Below are positions 27,355 through 37,221 of a stretch of DNA of 64,000 nucleotides, in pieces. The translations under genes and the position numbers were made by a program. Each line of letters opens with the position of its first letter. Position 1 is the stretch's first letter. Origin of the DNA: Vagococcus jeotgali (lineage in GTDB: Bacteria; Bacillota; Bacilli; Lactobacillales; Vagococcaceae); contig NZ_CP142146.1 of assembly GCF_035918315.1 (NCBI RefSeq), positions 1,550,001-1,614,000 of the forward strand, in the 5' to 3' direction. The notes beneath the pieces were generated by a model. The model was given only the letters and a program-made list of their open reading frames with translations. It was not told where the DNA came from and made no database searches.

Positions 27355-27390
27355 AAGTAAAAAGGAGTAGATTTCCCCACTCCTTAAAAA
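27355..27390 (-). terminator. Intrinsic terminator after the beta-helix protein gene
   Basis: On the minus strand AAGGAGT (7 bp) pairs with ACTCCTT around ten bases and is followed by TTTACTTTA. It lies 30 bases after the stop at 27415. Confidence 0.75.
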
Positions 27391-27414
27391 CTCATTTTTA
27401 AATGACTTAACACA

Positions 27415-28890
27415 TTACCTAAATAAATCTGACATAGTTTCTTTGATTCTCTCCCAAAATGTCAGTGTTTTTTGCGTGACATTTGCTCCGTTGTTTTCTT
27501 CTTTAACCTCAGGCATATTTTTTCCTTCACCTGCTTTAATCACGTCATTTAAAGTATTATTTTCCACTACAATCCCAACAGAATTTGGGTATGCAAAGGT
27601 CCCTGGTTGCGACCACTGATTTAAAATTGAGATATTTTGTTTTGGCATATTGTTATGCTCAATGGTGATATTCTCACTATAGCCAATCAGTATCCCCGCC
27701 TCAGGATATGAATTAGCTTCAAATCTAGCCTTTGTATTACCATTATCCATGCTTCCTAATGGCCTTGGGTTGATTAATTTATTATCTTTAACTAAAACAT
27801 TAGTTGCCCCAACAATCATCAGCTGACCATTAAAAGCTCCAAACCAGGCTCCGTCTTGGACATTTTGATGATTTGTATTATTGCCTTCAAATATGTTATC
27901 TAACACTTTGACGTTATCAATTATCGCTCGCTGCTGGTGACCACTCTCATCTTTATCATAAAAAATTTTCTCACCCATGCCATACATCAACACCCCGGCA
28001 TCATCATTATTTAAAAAATGATTTTGTGTTAAGGTAATGTTTTTAGCTGACCTTAAGCTATGGTTTTTAAAATCTGCTGGCTCAATATTAATTCCTGCTG
28101 AGGGATCTGTTCCTTTAGTATTTTCAATTAATGTGTTGGTAACAATTAAGCCGTTTACATTTTCAACTGAAATACCTTGCCTGCGGTTATTTGAAAGTGT
28201 TGAATTTTTTATGACAATTTGCTGGTTAGGCTGAGTCGCTTCTTTTGTTGAAAATAAATCAATCCCATCTCCCCACATATTAGAAATGCGAATACTATCA
28301 ATCACAATATTTTGAGATGAAACCATTAAAATACCCCAGCCAGTTTCACCGTTATACTCAGGATCACCTCGGCGCAATTTTGAATACTTATCAATATGCT
28401 CGTCTCGGTCCCCTACAATGTTACCACCATAAATATTAACATGACTAGCATCCTTTAAATTCAGTACCGTATAGCTATAAAATTCATTAGGAATTGCTTT
28501 TAAATAAGCTTTCTCATCCATTAAAATCGTTGTATTAGACTTCACGTGTAGACCAACATCAGTATTGACAAAGCGTTGGACCATCTCTTTAGAGGAGGGG
28601 GAATCATTGGTCTTAATCATGTACTCTCCCTCAGGAAGGTAGATAACACTTTTTTTATCCCCATCTATTTGATCTAACACAGCTTGAAGAGCTTTTGTAT
28701 CATCAGTTTTTCCATCTCCTGTGACACCTTCATCTTTAACATTAATAATCTTTTCATCACTTGTTTCAATAGAATATTGTTTTTTTAAATCACTAAGATC
28801 ACTTGCTCCAACCCTTGTTGTAGTTATCAACATAGCTGTTACAACGCTGATTATCAGCATGCTTAATTTGATATATTTATTTAATTCCAT
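27415..28890 (-). CDS. Secreted right-handed beta-helix protein (pectate-lyase-like fold)
   Basis: A 491-residue exported protein. The N-terminal signal peptide ends near RVGASDL. Residues about 45-90 carry the pectate lyase 3 entry motif (VTGDGKTDDTKALQAVLDQ). Numerous short parallel beta-helix rungs with N-ladders follow (DSIRISNMWGDGIDLFS, NRRQGISVENVNGLIVTNT). This fold is used by polysaccharide lyases, hydrolases and epimerases. The substrate is unknown. It sits next to a GT2 synthase and a CDP-glycerol-type polymerase, so it may process the polymer they make (inference). It has its own AGGAG site. Confidence 0.83.
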   Translation of the reverse strand: MELNKYIKLSMLIISVVTAMLITTTRVGASDLSDLKKQYSIETSDEKIINVKDEGVTGDGKTDDTKALQAVLDQIDGDKKSVIYLPEGEYMIKTNDSPSSKEMVQRFVNTDVGLHVKSNTTILMDEKAYLKAIPNEFYSYTVLNLKDASHVNIYGGNIVGDRDEHIDKYSKLRRGDPEYNGETGWGILMVSSQNIVIDSIRISNMWGDGIDLFSTKEATQPNQQIVIKNSTLSNNRRQGISVENVNGLIVTNTLIENTKGTDPSAGINIEPADFKNHSLRSAKNITLTQNHFLNNDDAGVLMYGMGEKIFYDKDESGHQQRAIIDNVKVLDNIFEGNNTNHQNVQDGAWFGAFNGQLMIVGATNVLVKDNKLINPRPLGSMDNGNTKARFEANSYPEAGILIGYSENITIEHNNMPKQNISILNQWSQPGTFAYPNSVGIVVENNTLNDVIKAGEGKNMPEVKEENNGANVTQKTLTFWERIKETMSDLFR

Positions 28891-29003
28891 GATTAATTCT
28901 CCTTTATTTAATCCTTTTTATCTATACAGTAACAAAATTAATATGACATGTTTTATTTTCGTTGTCAATTTATCTAAATAGCTAAAGTCTAACTATCCAA
29001 AAA

Positions 29004-29036
29004 ATAAAAAACTGACCCGAAAGTCAGTTTTTTATG
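29004..29036. terminator. Bidirectional intrinsic terminator
   Basis: AAAAACTGAC pairs perfectly with GTCAGTTTTT around six bases, with A-rich and T6 flanks on either side. It lies 15-50 bases after the stop of the CDP-glycerol-type gene at 29052 and separates it from the beta-helix gene. Confidence 0.88.
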
Positions 29037-29051
29037 TAGTCTAAGTTCCTG

Positions 29052-31010
29052 CTATGTTAGAGAACCTCTACATATATTATTCTTTTCATAACCTTCCATA
29101 GCTTTAACAACAATACGTTCTCTAGCTTGATTATCACGATAAAGAGATAGGTTATCTAATTTTTTCTCATGTTTTTTCTTAATCTGCTTTTTCTTGAAGA
29201 CTGATTTCAATTTACGATATAACCGTCTTCTTGACTTAATAATATCACCTGGTAAAAAAGCTTTTAAATTATTATCTTTTTTAGCTTCAGCTAAATTCTT
29301 ATCAAACTGATAGTAGATAACTGGTTTTTTAAGCAAAGCAAAATCAAGTGCCGCACTTGAAAAATCTGTGAGTAAGTAATCGTTTTTAACTAATTCATCT
29401 TGCAAAATATAATTGTCATAATCTGTGTCAATATAATCAGATGTAAACAAGTGTCTGTAGTGACTAAAGTTAGGATGTAATAAAAATTTAGCCTTGACAT
29501 GATTAGCTTTTAATAAATCAATAAACGTGTCATCATTTAATAGACTTTGAAACTCTTTATAAAAACTAGTGTCCATAAACTTCTCATCACTTAATCTATT
29601 TTCACCTTTTCGCCAAGACGGGAAGATTAGAAGGCTTTTTTGTCTATTAGCATGTGCCTGATTTAATTCCTGATATTTATTAAATAACTCGTCAAACCGA
29701 GAAAGACCTGTTAAACCGATTTCGTCTTCTGAATAGAAATAATCATTCATAATAATATTTTTTTCTCTTTCAGAACTACAAATGAATAAATTAGTAAAGG
29801 CCTTGTCACCTTTAGCATACATATAAGATAAATCTCTCACACCTAAAATACCATGTTGTAAAAAGACTCTAAATGTTTTTTCCATTTTATCTTGGAATTT
29901 TTTCATCTTCGTTGGATTAGCATATATCGAACTGTGCGAATGAAAAATCATATCTGCTTGCATAAATTTTTCAAAATGAAGTGGCTCTTTATAAAAAATC
30001 ACTTGGTCCTTGTATGGCTCTAAATTCACTAAATCTGGAGAATCAGCTTCAATAATATACCAACACTCAAACTGATCACTTAATTCATCACTCATATACT
30101 TAAATTGTGAGAAGGCTGTGTCTTGTGCTTTTTCAGGATACTCACAAAATAGCGCCACAAGTCTGTCGCTAGATCCCATGTTTGACTCTAAATTAAAACA
30201 CTCTTTCGATTCAAGAGGAATGTCTTCTAAGATAATCGATGATTTTTCATTCATAGTTTGATAAAATTTCACACCAGTTAATATATCTGGATGCTCCTGA
30301 ACAAAATATTCTTCATAATCATGCTCAAGACAAACTCTATGTCGTCTAGCAAATAAGTAATTGCTTTCTAATTGGAACATCAATGACAAATCAATAATAT
30401 TATTGAAATAATTAGAATAGCCATCAAACTCTCTCACTTTTGCCATATCAGCAGGTCTTATTTTAAAGAACAGTCTCGTTCTAAAAATATGGTCTTCTAC
30501 ACTTAATTTTTCAAACTTTGTTGTGCTCACATAGGTTTTTTCAATAGAACCTCTAAAAGTGAAAAATAAATCCCCTTCTGTGGCATGTGACACGAGGGTA
30601 TCTAAATCAATCGCTACTTCCACTGAGCCATCTCTAAGTTGTCTAGCAAAAATAAATTCTACCTTCTCAATAAACCGGTGACTAATTGGTAGCTCACCAA
30701 CAAGTAAACGTAGCGTCTTCTCTTTTGAAGGGTAGATAGAAATAAGCGTATCTTGGTACTGCTCTGTCAACATCTTCTCTGAACTAAATGACGTCAGCTC
30801 ATCAGAAAATAATACTTCCTCGCCAGCTTCATTTTGTAGCATTAAAATACTGGCACGCCCGTCAGTTAACATGTAGATATCATCAAAAGGGATTGAAATG
30901 ATACCATCTACTGCTTTGTATTCTTTTTTTGATTGTCTAAATTTTAAATAAATAGAATGTAAGTTAGATTCCTCAATTAAAAAGGCAACGGAATCTTTAT
31001 TAATTTTCAT
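29052..31010 (-). CDS. CDP-glycerol glycerophosphotransferase family protein (TagF/TagB-like)
   Basis: A 652-residue membrane-associated transferase that probably polymerises or adds glycerol-phosphate-type units. The N-terminal about 270 residues are a separate, unrecognised domain. The C-terminal half contains FHSHSSIYANP, FLQHGILGVRDLSY (the TagF family histidine motif), and LTDFSSAALDFALLKKPVIYY, which matches the family's second motif. The tail is strongly basic (RRRLYRKLKSVFKKKQIKKK), suited to membrane contact. ATG 31010 has GGAGGG upstream and is preferred to an earlier start at 31031. It is the third gene of a set with the GT2 synthase and the 204-residue protein. Confidence 0.86.
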   Translation of the reverse strand: MKINKDSVAFLIEESNLHSIYLKFRQSKKEYKAVDGIISIPFDDIYMLTDGRASILMLQNEAGEEVLFSDELTSFSSEKMLTEQYQDTLISIYPSKEKTLRLLVGELPISHRFIEKVEFIFARQLRDGSVEVAIDLDTLVSHATEGDLFFTFRGSIEKTYVSTTKFEKLSVEDHIFRTRLFFKIRPADMAKVREFDGYSNYFNNIIDLSLMFQLESNYLFARRHRVCLEHDYEEYFVQEHPDILTGVKFYQTMNEKSSIILEDIPLESKECFNLESNMGSSDRLVALFCEYPEKAQDTAFSQFKYMSDELSDQFECWYIIEADSPDLVNLEPYKDQVIFYKEPLHFEKFMQADMIFHSHSSIYANPTKMKKFQDKMEKTFRVFLQHGILGVRDLSYMYAKGDKAFTNLFICSSEREKNIIMNDYFYSEDEIGLTGLSRFDELFNKYQELNQAHANRQKSLLIFPSWRKGENRLSDEKFMDTSFYKEFQSLLNDDTFIDLLKANHVKAKFLLHPNFSHYRHLFTSDYIDTDYDNYILQDELVKNDYLLTDFSSAALDFALLKKPVIYYQFDKNLAEAKKDNNLKAFLPGDIIKSRRRLYRKLKSVFKKKQIKKKHEKKLDNLSLYRDNQARERIVVKAMEGYEKNNICRGSLT

Positions 31011-31045
31011 GATAACCCTCCTGAGACTCACAATAAGAAAATAAA

Positions 31046-32458
31046 TTAAACAACTTCATCACGTTTAATATCTCCCCAATCATGTTTTGCTTTTTTCCCT
31101 GTAAATAAAAACTTCACTGTTCCTTTAAATTTAGAATATAGCGAAACCCAATGATAACTAAAAGCTTCCACTAATCCTAGACACATTAAAAATAATTTAT
31201 CTTTATAAGAAATATTTTGAATTCTAGCATTTTGTAAAATAACTGCCATCGTAAAAAATAGATTAACAAAGTAAGATAATAGAAAAATATAGATAGCTTC
31301 TCGCCAGCTAATAATACCTGTTGCTAAAAAGTAACCACCAAGAACAAGACCTACTGTCTCCATTAAAAAACTAACAAATTCGGTAAAAATAAATAGTGGT
31401 AATCCAACCATCCCCACATTTTTATAGCGACGGTTAAACACCATCCCTTTATGTTTCCAAACAGTTTGTAAAAAACCAATTTGCCAACGAGAGCGCTGTT
31501 TTACTACATCACGAATACGTGAAGGTGGTTGCGTCCAGCAAACAGAGTCATATAAAAATATTTGACGTTTATCGATTTTTCTATCATTTAAATGCTTACG
31601 AATGGATAGTGTTAAGTCAAAATCCTCACCAATTGAGTCTGTATCAAGGCCATCAATTTCTCTTAAAATAGTAATGTCATATACACCAAAAGCACCAGAA
31701 ATAATCACAGTACTCTCAATTTTACTCAAACTTGAACGAAAGACTAAAACACTTCTTAAATACTCTAAATATTGAAATGAAGGTAAAATTTTTGTCGTTC
31801 TAATTTTCACTGAGCGCTTAGAAAAGTTTTCAATTCTTGTCATCGGTCTAATTTGCCCACCGATAGAGACAATATCATCTGAAAAATAAAAGGGCGACAT
31901 AAGTGTCACTAAGGCATCTTCTTCTACAAAAGAATCAGCATCCACAAAAGCCACGTAATCAGATGTGGCATAGTTCACCCCAACATTTAACGCATCACTT
32001 TTCCCACCATTTTCCTTATCAATTAAATAAATATTAGGATAATCCTGACTTTGATAAATCTCTTTTACAGGTTGAGTGAAAATGTCACTTTGCTGTTTAA
32101 ATAAAGGAATTTTTTCCATGTGAAAATAATCCAGACATTCCCTTTTGGTATTATCTTTTGAGCCATCATTAACCACATAGATTTTTAAATTATCATAACG
32201 CTGACTTAGAAAACTACTCACTGATTTACAAATCGTCTCTTGCTCATTATAAGCTGGAATGACTACTGTCAATTCTAAATTATTGCGTGAACTAATTAAT
32301 TGATTAAAATCGAGAATATTATCTTCCAGTAATTTTTTGTTTTTATTAACCTCTGTCACATCCCGGCTAGATAACCTTAGCTGAGTGATATAAATAATAA
32401 AGAATATATAGTTGATAATTAATGCTGTAATCCCTAGATAGAGTGAAATATTATTCAT
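31046..32458 (-). CDS. Processive GT2 glycosyltransferase (PgaC/IcaA-like) membrane synthase
   Basis: A 470-residue membrane glycosyltransferase of the exopolysaccharide-synthase type. One N-terminal TM segment, then the GT2 domain with VVIPAYNEQETI, VNDGSKDN, DADSFVEEDAL and the QRSRWQIGFLQ motif (Q/RxxRW), and several C-terminal TM segments. The acceptor and sugar are not clear; beta-1,6-GlcNAc-type polymers are made by close relatives. ATG 32458 overlaps the stop of the upstream gene by eight bases, preceded by GGGG, so the two genes are coupled. Confidence 0.88.
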   Translation of the reverse strand: MNNISLYLGITALIINYIFFIIYITQLRLSSRDVTEVNKNKKLLEDNILDFNQLISSRNNLELTVVIPAYNEQETICKSVSSFLSQRYDNLKIYVVNDGSKDNTKRECLDYFHMEKIPLFKQQSDIFTQPVKEIYQSQDYPNIYLIDKENGGKSDALNVGVNYATSDYVAFVDADSFVEEDALVTLMSPFYFSDDIVSIGGQIRPMTRIENFSKRSVKIRTTKILPSFQYLEYLRSVLVFRSSLSKIESTVIISGAFGVYDITILREIDGLDTDSIGEDFDLTLSIRKHLNDRKIDKRQIFLYDSVCWTQPPSRIRDVVKQRSRWQIGFLQTVWKHKGMVFNRRYKNVGMVGLPLFIFTEFVSFLMETVGLVLGGYFLATGIISWREAIYIFLLSYFVNLFFTMAVILQNARIQNISYKDKLFLMCLGLVEAFSYHWVSLYSKFKGTVKFLFTGKKAKHDWGDIKRDEVV

Positions 32459-33065
32459 AGATATCCCCAATTCTCATTAAATGGATATCAATATAAGCAT
32501 TTAGCTTTTTAAATAATGCTTTATCAAACTTCACTGGGCGATTACCGACTAAATACATATAATTATCCATATCATTATTTTGAACCATTGAATATAAAAT
32601 AAAAAACTGTGCTTGACCTGTGTAATGTTGAAAATTATTCAAGATAATATGTTGGCAAGATTGTACTTGAAGTAGATTAATAATAGTTAATGCTTCATAC
32701 ACTTCATAATCTTGCTTTTTATTTAACTTATCTTCTACTTTTGCTTCAATACCTATATCAGATAAATATTGAGTATCAGATATCTCATCACCAGTTAATG
32801 CTAAGTGAATGTCATGTTCTGAACGCTTTAATCTAGAGACAATCAATTCCAAATTTTTATTAGAACTTCGCTTGAGCTTCCTTCTTACTTTTCGTCTAAA
32901 ATATTTATACTGACCTTTCGTAACAAAATGATCGATATACTTATCAATTTTTCTCATCAACCTATCTTGTCTACTTGCTGTAATACCTTTACCTATAGGA
33001 CTTAGTATGATAAATATGATTAAAATACCACTAATAACCCCAACAACTTCTAATAGAAAAAACAT
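32451..33065 (-). CDS. Membrane-anchored protein of unknown function, first gene of the GT2 set
   Basis: A 204-residue protein. One N-terminal hydrophobic segment (about residues 4-25) is followed by a basic stretch (RRKVRRKLKRSS) and a helical soluble domain with possible HEAT-like helical pairs. I recognise no family. Its end overlaps the GT2 gene start by eight bases, so the two are translated together and probably work together as a synthase and its partner. An extended -10 element (33146-33154) lies 80 bases upstream. Confidence 0.7.
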   Translation of the reverse strand: MFFLLEVVGVISGILIIFIILSPIGKGITASRQDRLMRKIDKYIDHFVTKGQYKYFRRKVRRKLKRSSNKNLELIVSRLKRSEHDIHLALTGDEISDTQYLSDIGIEAKVEDKLNKKQDYEVYEALTIINLLQVQSCQHIILNNFQHYTGQAQFFILYSMVQNNDMDNYMYLVGNRPVKFDKALFKKLNAYIDIHLMRIGDIYE

Positions 33066-33145
33066 AAACTCTCCTTTTATTTATCTCATACTGACTTGAT
33101 TAGTTACTCACACCATCATATAGCAAAAATAACCATGTACTCTTA

Positions 33146-33154
33146 AGTATATCA
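33146..33154 (-). promoter_or_regulatory. Candidate extended -10 promoter of the GT2 operon
   Basis: TGATATACT on the minus strand, about 80 bases before the gene at 33065. The -35 region is only T-rich. The surrounding 33066-33337 stretch is very A/T-rich and holds no other feature that I can support. Confidence 0.45.
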
Positions 33155-33337
33155 TGTTTTTTTAAAACAAAAAGTGGTTTTTCATGAAAATATAGTAGCT
33201 TTTTATAAAACATCATAAAAATAGTAAAATAATAAAGTCAAAAAAAACAAAATATTATTCACTATAACACGGCTTAATATATTTATAAATATTTATTAAA
33301 ATCTGATAAAAAGAATTTTTATTTCCAAACTCTTATC

Positions 33338-33366
33338 AAAAAAAGCTAACCTGTTAGGCTAGCTTT
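33338..33366 (-). terminator. Intrinsic terminator of the CorC-like gene
   Basis: On the minus strand AAAGCTAGCC pairs with GGTTAGCTTT around five bases and is followed by T-rich sequence. One arm overlaps the last codons of the gene that ends at 33359. Confidence 0.82.
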
Positions 33367-34732
33367 CATCATTTTTATCTTTCACACTATCTTTTGACTT
33401 GTAATACTCCTCGTCATCATCCTCGTCGATTTCATTAACAATCACTAGGATTTCAAGTAAACGTGTGCCTTCAACTTTATGAGTGGTTAGTGTAATGTGA
33501 TCTTGCTCAATACTTAGAGTTTCATCACCATCGGGTATCACACCAAGCTCTGTAATCACACAGCCTGCCATCGTATCCACATCTGTCATGGCAATAGATG
33601 TTCCAAACTTATCATTAAAATCATCAATTGGCATACGAGCCTGAATGATATACTCATTATCACTAATTTGCTCATATAACTCTTCAATCGTCAGCTCATC
33701 TGACTCATCATCAATCTCACCGACAATCTCTTCTAGTAAATCTTCAAATGTTACGATTCCAGACACACCACCATACTCATCTAATAAAATAGCCATATGA
33801 CTTTGTGACTTTTTAAGTTCAAGTAATAAATCATCTATAAAAATAGTCTCTGGAACAAACAATGGTTCATGAATCACATCTAATAAATCAATGTCATCAA
33901 ATCCAACTTGTCTCGCTTCTTTCAACAAGTTTTTCAGATGAAGAATACCAATGATTTTATCCTTGTCATCATCATAGACAGGTATCCTTGAAAAACTATT
34001 TTGTAAAACCTTATCAATATTTTCAACAGCAGGGTCATGAATATCTACCATGAAGGCTTCTGTACGGGGAACCATCACTTCTCGTGCCATGGTCGAGTCT
34101 AAATCAAAAATCCCCTGAACCATCTCTAGTTCTTCATTATCTAATATCCCTTCGTTGCTAAGTAAATAAGTCATCTCTTCACGAGTCATTTTTTCCGTCT
34201 CATCATCAAGTGTCATTGGTGTGATACGACTTAGTAAATCAGTTGAACTTGATAATAACCACACAAAGGGTCTCATAACTGTCTCTAATACATTAATTGG
34301 CCCCATAACAAACCTAGCAACTTCCTCAGGTTTATTTAGTGCAATACGTTTTGGATAAAGCTCTCCAAAAACGATTGATACATACGTTAATAAAATTAAA
34401 ACAATTACTTGTGACGTTTGTTTTGCCCATATAACATCTCCAAAAACAGGTGCTAATTTTCTTGCAAAAGAGTTGGCAAGTGAGGCACCAGATATAATGG
34501 TCACTAGAGTGATTCCTACTTGGATAGTAGATAAAAAGTTACTTGAATCATTGACTAAACGTAATAATTTAGTCGCTTTTTTATCCCCCTCCTCAGACTT
34601 TGTCTCCAAACGATTTCGATTCACTGAAATCACTGAAACCTCCGCTGCTGCGAAAAAGGCATTTAACAAGGTCAAAACAATTAAAATAACAATATTAACA
34701 AATAATGACTGACTCTCAGGGTCAGCGTTCAT
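33359..34732 (-). CDS. HlyC/CorC family membrane protein (DUF21, CBS pair, transporter-associated domain)
   Basis: A 457-residue protein. Residues 1-190 form the DUF21 membrane domain with three or four TM segments. A CBS pair follows (about 205-330, VPRTEAFMVDIHDPAVENIDKVL and LLDEYGGVSGIVTFEDLLEEIVGEI). The C-terminal CorC/HlyC domain ends in a very acidic tail. Relatives act in Mg2+ or Co2+ handling or efflux; the old name hemolysin is misleading. GGAGAAC precedes ATG 34732. It lies 90 bases downstream of the AI-2E-type permease on the same strand. Confidence 0.92.
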   Translation of the reverse strand: MNADPESQSLFVNIVILIVLTLLNAFFAAAEVSVISVNRNRLETKSEEGDKKATKLLRLVNDSSNFLSTIQVGITLVTIISGASLANSFARKLAPVFGDVIWAKQTSQVIVLILLTYVSIVFGELYPKRIALNKPEEVARFVMGPINVLETVMRPFVWLLSSSTDLLSRITPMTLDDETEKMTREEMTYLLSNEGILDNEELEMVQGIFDLDSTMAREVMVPRTEAFMVDIHDPAVENIDKVLQNSFSRIPVYDDDKDKIIGILHLKNLLKEARQVGFDDIDLLDVIHEPLFVPETIFIDDLLLELKKSQSHMAILLDEYGGVSGIVTFEDLLEEIVGEIDDESDELTIEELYEQISDNEYIIQARMPIDDFNDKFGTSIAMTDVDTMAGCVITELGVIPDGDETLSIEQDHITLTTHKVEGTRLLEILVIVNEIDEDDDEEYYKSKDSVKDKNDES

Positions 34733-34822
34733 AAGCTGTTCTCTCCTAACATAATTTCATTTTGAAAATTTAATTCCTTGCAAAATCGTATCATAAAACC
34801 TAGTCAATATCAATGTTTAGCA

Positions 34823-35944
34823 CTAAGAGGCATTTTCTTTTGCTCTCTTTTGAGCTTTGGCTTTTTTATTGACTTGAAAAATATCATAAACATAAACCAC
34901 AATCGTTTTACACACCGCATATAGTGGTACTGCTAAAATCATACCTAGTAGACCAGCTAAATTACCTGCTACAAGTAAAATAACAATAATTGTTAGTGGG
35001 TGAATGTCAAGACTCTTACCAATCACATTAGGGTAGATGATATTACCATCAATTTGTTGTACGATAAGCACAACCACACAAGCTAAAATAGCTTTAAATG
35101 GATCAGTAAATAGGGTGACAAATAAAGCTGGTGCTAAACCAATGTAGGGTCCAATGTAGGGAATCAAGTTAGTCATTCCTGCAATAAAGCCAAAAAGGAA
35201 AGCATACTCAACACCAATCAACATATAACCAATGCTTGTTGCTACACCAACGAATAAACACTCAATCATTTGACCACTGATGTATTTAGAAATCGTTTGG
35301 CTCATTTTAACTAACAATTCACTAATTTCATCTTTATGTGATTCTGGGAAGAAACGTGAAATGGTTGGTAAAAATTTTTCACCATCTTTAAGCATATAAA
35401 ATAGCATAAATGGTACAGTTACAATTAGCATGACAATTCCTGCTACAGAAGAAATCAAAGTTCCTAAGCCACTATCCACGCCTGACAATGTGTTTTTAGC
35501 AATATTTGACATTGAGACGTTCCATTTATCCAAATAAGATTGAATATCAATATTATCTAGCATTGGATGATGGGCTAATTCATTTACCTTTTGTTCCACC
35601 ATAGCATAAAATCCAGGAGCCTTTTTCGTTAAGTTTGTCACCTGATTAATCAAGTTTGGAATAACTGAAATAATAAAGATCACAACTAGGACAATAAAAA
35701 GTAACGTAATAAGAGCTACTGCTAAGTTTCGCTTCATACCCTTTTTCACTAAAAATTTGACAATAGGATTAATACAATAGAATAAAAAACCAGATATTAA
35801 TATCGGGGCAAATAGGGTGGTAAATAGGGTCCCAATTGGTTTAAATAAGAAATTAATTTTTGTCCCTACAAAAATTAATGTCGCAATCACCAACAATTCC
35901 ACCGACCAAAACATAAGTTTAGATTGTTTCATTTTGTCTAACAT
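34823..35944 (-). CDS. AI-2E family transporter (PerM/YueF-like permease)
   Basis: A 373-residue integral membrane protein with about seven or eight TM segments. The family signature GAGMTNLIPYIGPYIGLAPA-type stretch is visible, with IQQIDGNIIYPNVIGKSLDIHPLTII near the C-terminus, then a basic cytoplasmic tail. Despite the family name, relatives include antiporters, so transport of AI-2 is not implied. A strong GGAGGAG precedes ATG 35944. Confidence 0.9.
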   Translation of the reverse strand: MLDKMKQSKLMFWSVELLVIATLIFVGTKINFLFKPIGTLFTTLFAPILISGFLFYCINPIVKFLVKKGMKRNLAVALITLLFIVLVVIFIISVIPNLINQVTNLTKKAPGFYAMVEQKVNELAHHPMLDNIDIQSYLDKWNVSMSNIAKNTLSGVDSGLGTLISSVAGIVMLIVTVPFMLFYMLKDGEKFLPTISRFFPESHKDEISELLVKMSQTISKYISGQMIECLFVGVATSIGYMLIGVEYAFLFGFIAGMTNLIPYIGPYIGLAPALFVTLFTDPFKAILACVVVLIVQQIDGNIIYPNVIGKSLDIHPLTIIVILLVAGNLAGLLGMILAVPLYAVCKTIVVYVYDIFQVNKKAKAQKRAKENAS

Positions 35945-36063
35945 TATTTTTCTCCTCCTTTTCTTCGTATAAACAAAGTAAATATATTATAATATATTTC
36001 TAAGAAAAAAACTCATTTTTGTTTAATCATTTTGTAAAAACAACGTAGAAGGAGCGGTTCAAT

Positions 36064-36501
36064 ATGACTAAATTTTTAAAAAGCACTGACTTAACAAGCA
36101 CTACTTATGAAGATGCCTTAGCTATTCGCATGGATGTCTTTGTTAAGGAACAAGAAGTACCAAAAGAGATGGAGCTAGAGTATGAAGATGAATGTATCCA
36201 TATTGTCATCTACAATGACGATGCTAAAGCGATGGGAACCGTAAGACTAAAACCACTAGAAGATTTAGTTATGAAAATCCAACGAATGGCTGTACTAAAA
36301 GAGTATCGCGGCCAAGGTGTTGGTAAACAGCTGATGCGTTATGCTGAAGAGGTGGCTAGAGCAATGGGGGCTACAACTTTATTATTAGGTGCACAAGTTC
36401 AAGCAATTCCATTTTATGAGTCTTTAGGCTTTAGTATTTGCTCTGATATGTACCTAGATGCAGGTATTGAACACAAAGATATGGATAAAAAACTAGTTTG
36501 A
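36064..36501 (+). CDS. GNAT-family N-acetyltransferase
   Basis: A 145-residue acetyl-CoA-dependent transferase. The acetyl-CoA loop RGQGVGKQLM is preceded by the beta strand IQRMAVLKEYR and followed by LLGAQVQAIPFYESLGF. The N-terminal IRMDVFVKEQEVP resembles the ElaA-like subgroup. The acceptor is unknown. AAGGAG precedes ATG 36064. It is one of the few plus-strand genes and is transcribed divergently from the permease. Confidence 0.9.
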   Translation: MTKFLKSTDLTSTTYEDALAIRMDVFVKEQEVPKEMELEYEDECIHIVIYNDDAKAMGTVRLKPLEDLVMKIQRMAVLKEYRGQGVGKQLMRYAEEVARAMGATTLLLGAQVQAIPFYESLGFSICSDMYLDAGIEHKDMDKKLV

Positions 36502-36507
36502 AGTAAA

Positions 36508-36542
36508 AAAGGAAGCTGACTAAACTGTCAACTTCCTTTTTT
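36508..36542. terminator. Bidirectional intrinsic terminator between acetyltransferase and ntdP
   Basis: AAAAAGGAAGCTGAC pairs with GTCAACTTCCTTTTT with one mismatch around a six-base loop. It ends the plus-strand gene and may also end ntdP transcripts from the right. Confidence 0.85.
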
Positions 36543-36582
36543 ACTCCAGCTCATCTTATCTTGAAAGTACAAACTGATAGTT

Positions 36583-37116
36583 TTATTTTCTTGATAGTTG
36601 TTGATAACGCTTATACCAGATGTCAACATATTCATCTGAAAAAGGCCCTTTTCCTTCATTAATCCAGTCTACCAATATTTTGACGTTTTCTTTTAGCACA
36701 ATATCAATTTCATTTGGATAATTCATCTCTTGACGGTGTTTTTCGTACTCATCTACATCTAGTAGCCTTTTTTCACCATCAGGAAAGACTTTGATATCCA
36801 AATCATAATCAATATATTTCAGCGCCTCATCATCTAATACGTAGGGAGAAGCAAGATTGCAATAATAGGATACACCTTTCTCACGTATCATTGTTACTAT
36901 ATTGAACCAAAATTTTGTATGAAAATATACAATTGCTGGCTCACGTGTCACCCATCGTCTACCGTCAGATTCTGTTACTAAAGTGTGATCATTTAGACCA
37001 ATAATAGAACATTCACTGGTTTTTAGTACCATCGTGTCACGCCAAGTTCGATGTAAACTACCGTCATGCTTGTAACTTTTTATTGTGATAAATTCGCCCT
37101 CTTTAGGTACATGCAT
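36583..37116 (-). CDS. ntdP: Nucleoside tri-/diphosphatase NtdP (DUF402)
   Basis: A 177-residue cytoplasmic phosphatase of the DUF402 family that hydrolyses nucleoside tri- and diphosphates in Staphylococcus and Bacillus relatives. The conserved [14 protein letters not shown] opening, [40 protein letters not shown] and DEYEKHR blocks are all present, with the metal-binding acidic residues in the middle. The length matches. The ribosome binding site is weak (AGGGTTATATAAG). Confidence 0.9.
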   Translation of the reverse strand: MHVPKEGEFITIKSYKHDGSLHRTWRDTMVLKTSECSIIGLNDHTLVTESDGRRWVTREPAIVYFHTKFWFNIVTMIREKGVSYYCNLASPYVLDDEALKYIDYDLDIKVFPDGEKRLLDVDEYEKHRQEMNYPNEIDIVLKENVKILVDWINEGKGPFSDEYVDIWYKRYQQLSRK

Positions 37117-37221
37117 TCTTATATAACCCTACTTTCCTTGACAGTACTGCCAAATTTTACACTAGGGTGTTCATTACACCGATATCAAATTTATTATAGC
37201 ATAAACTTCATGAGGATATCA

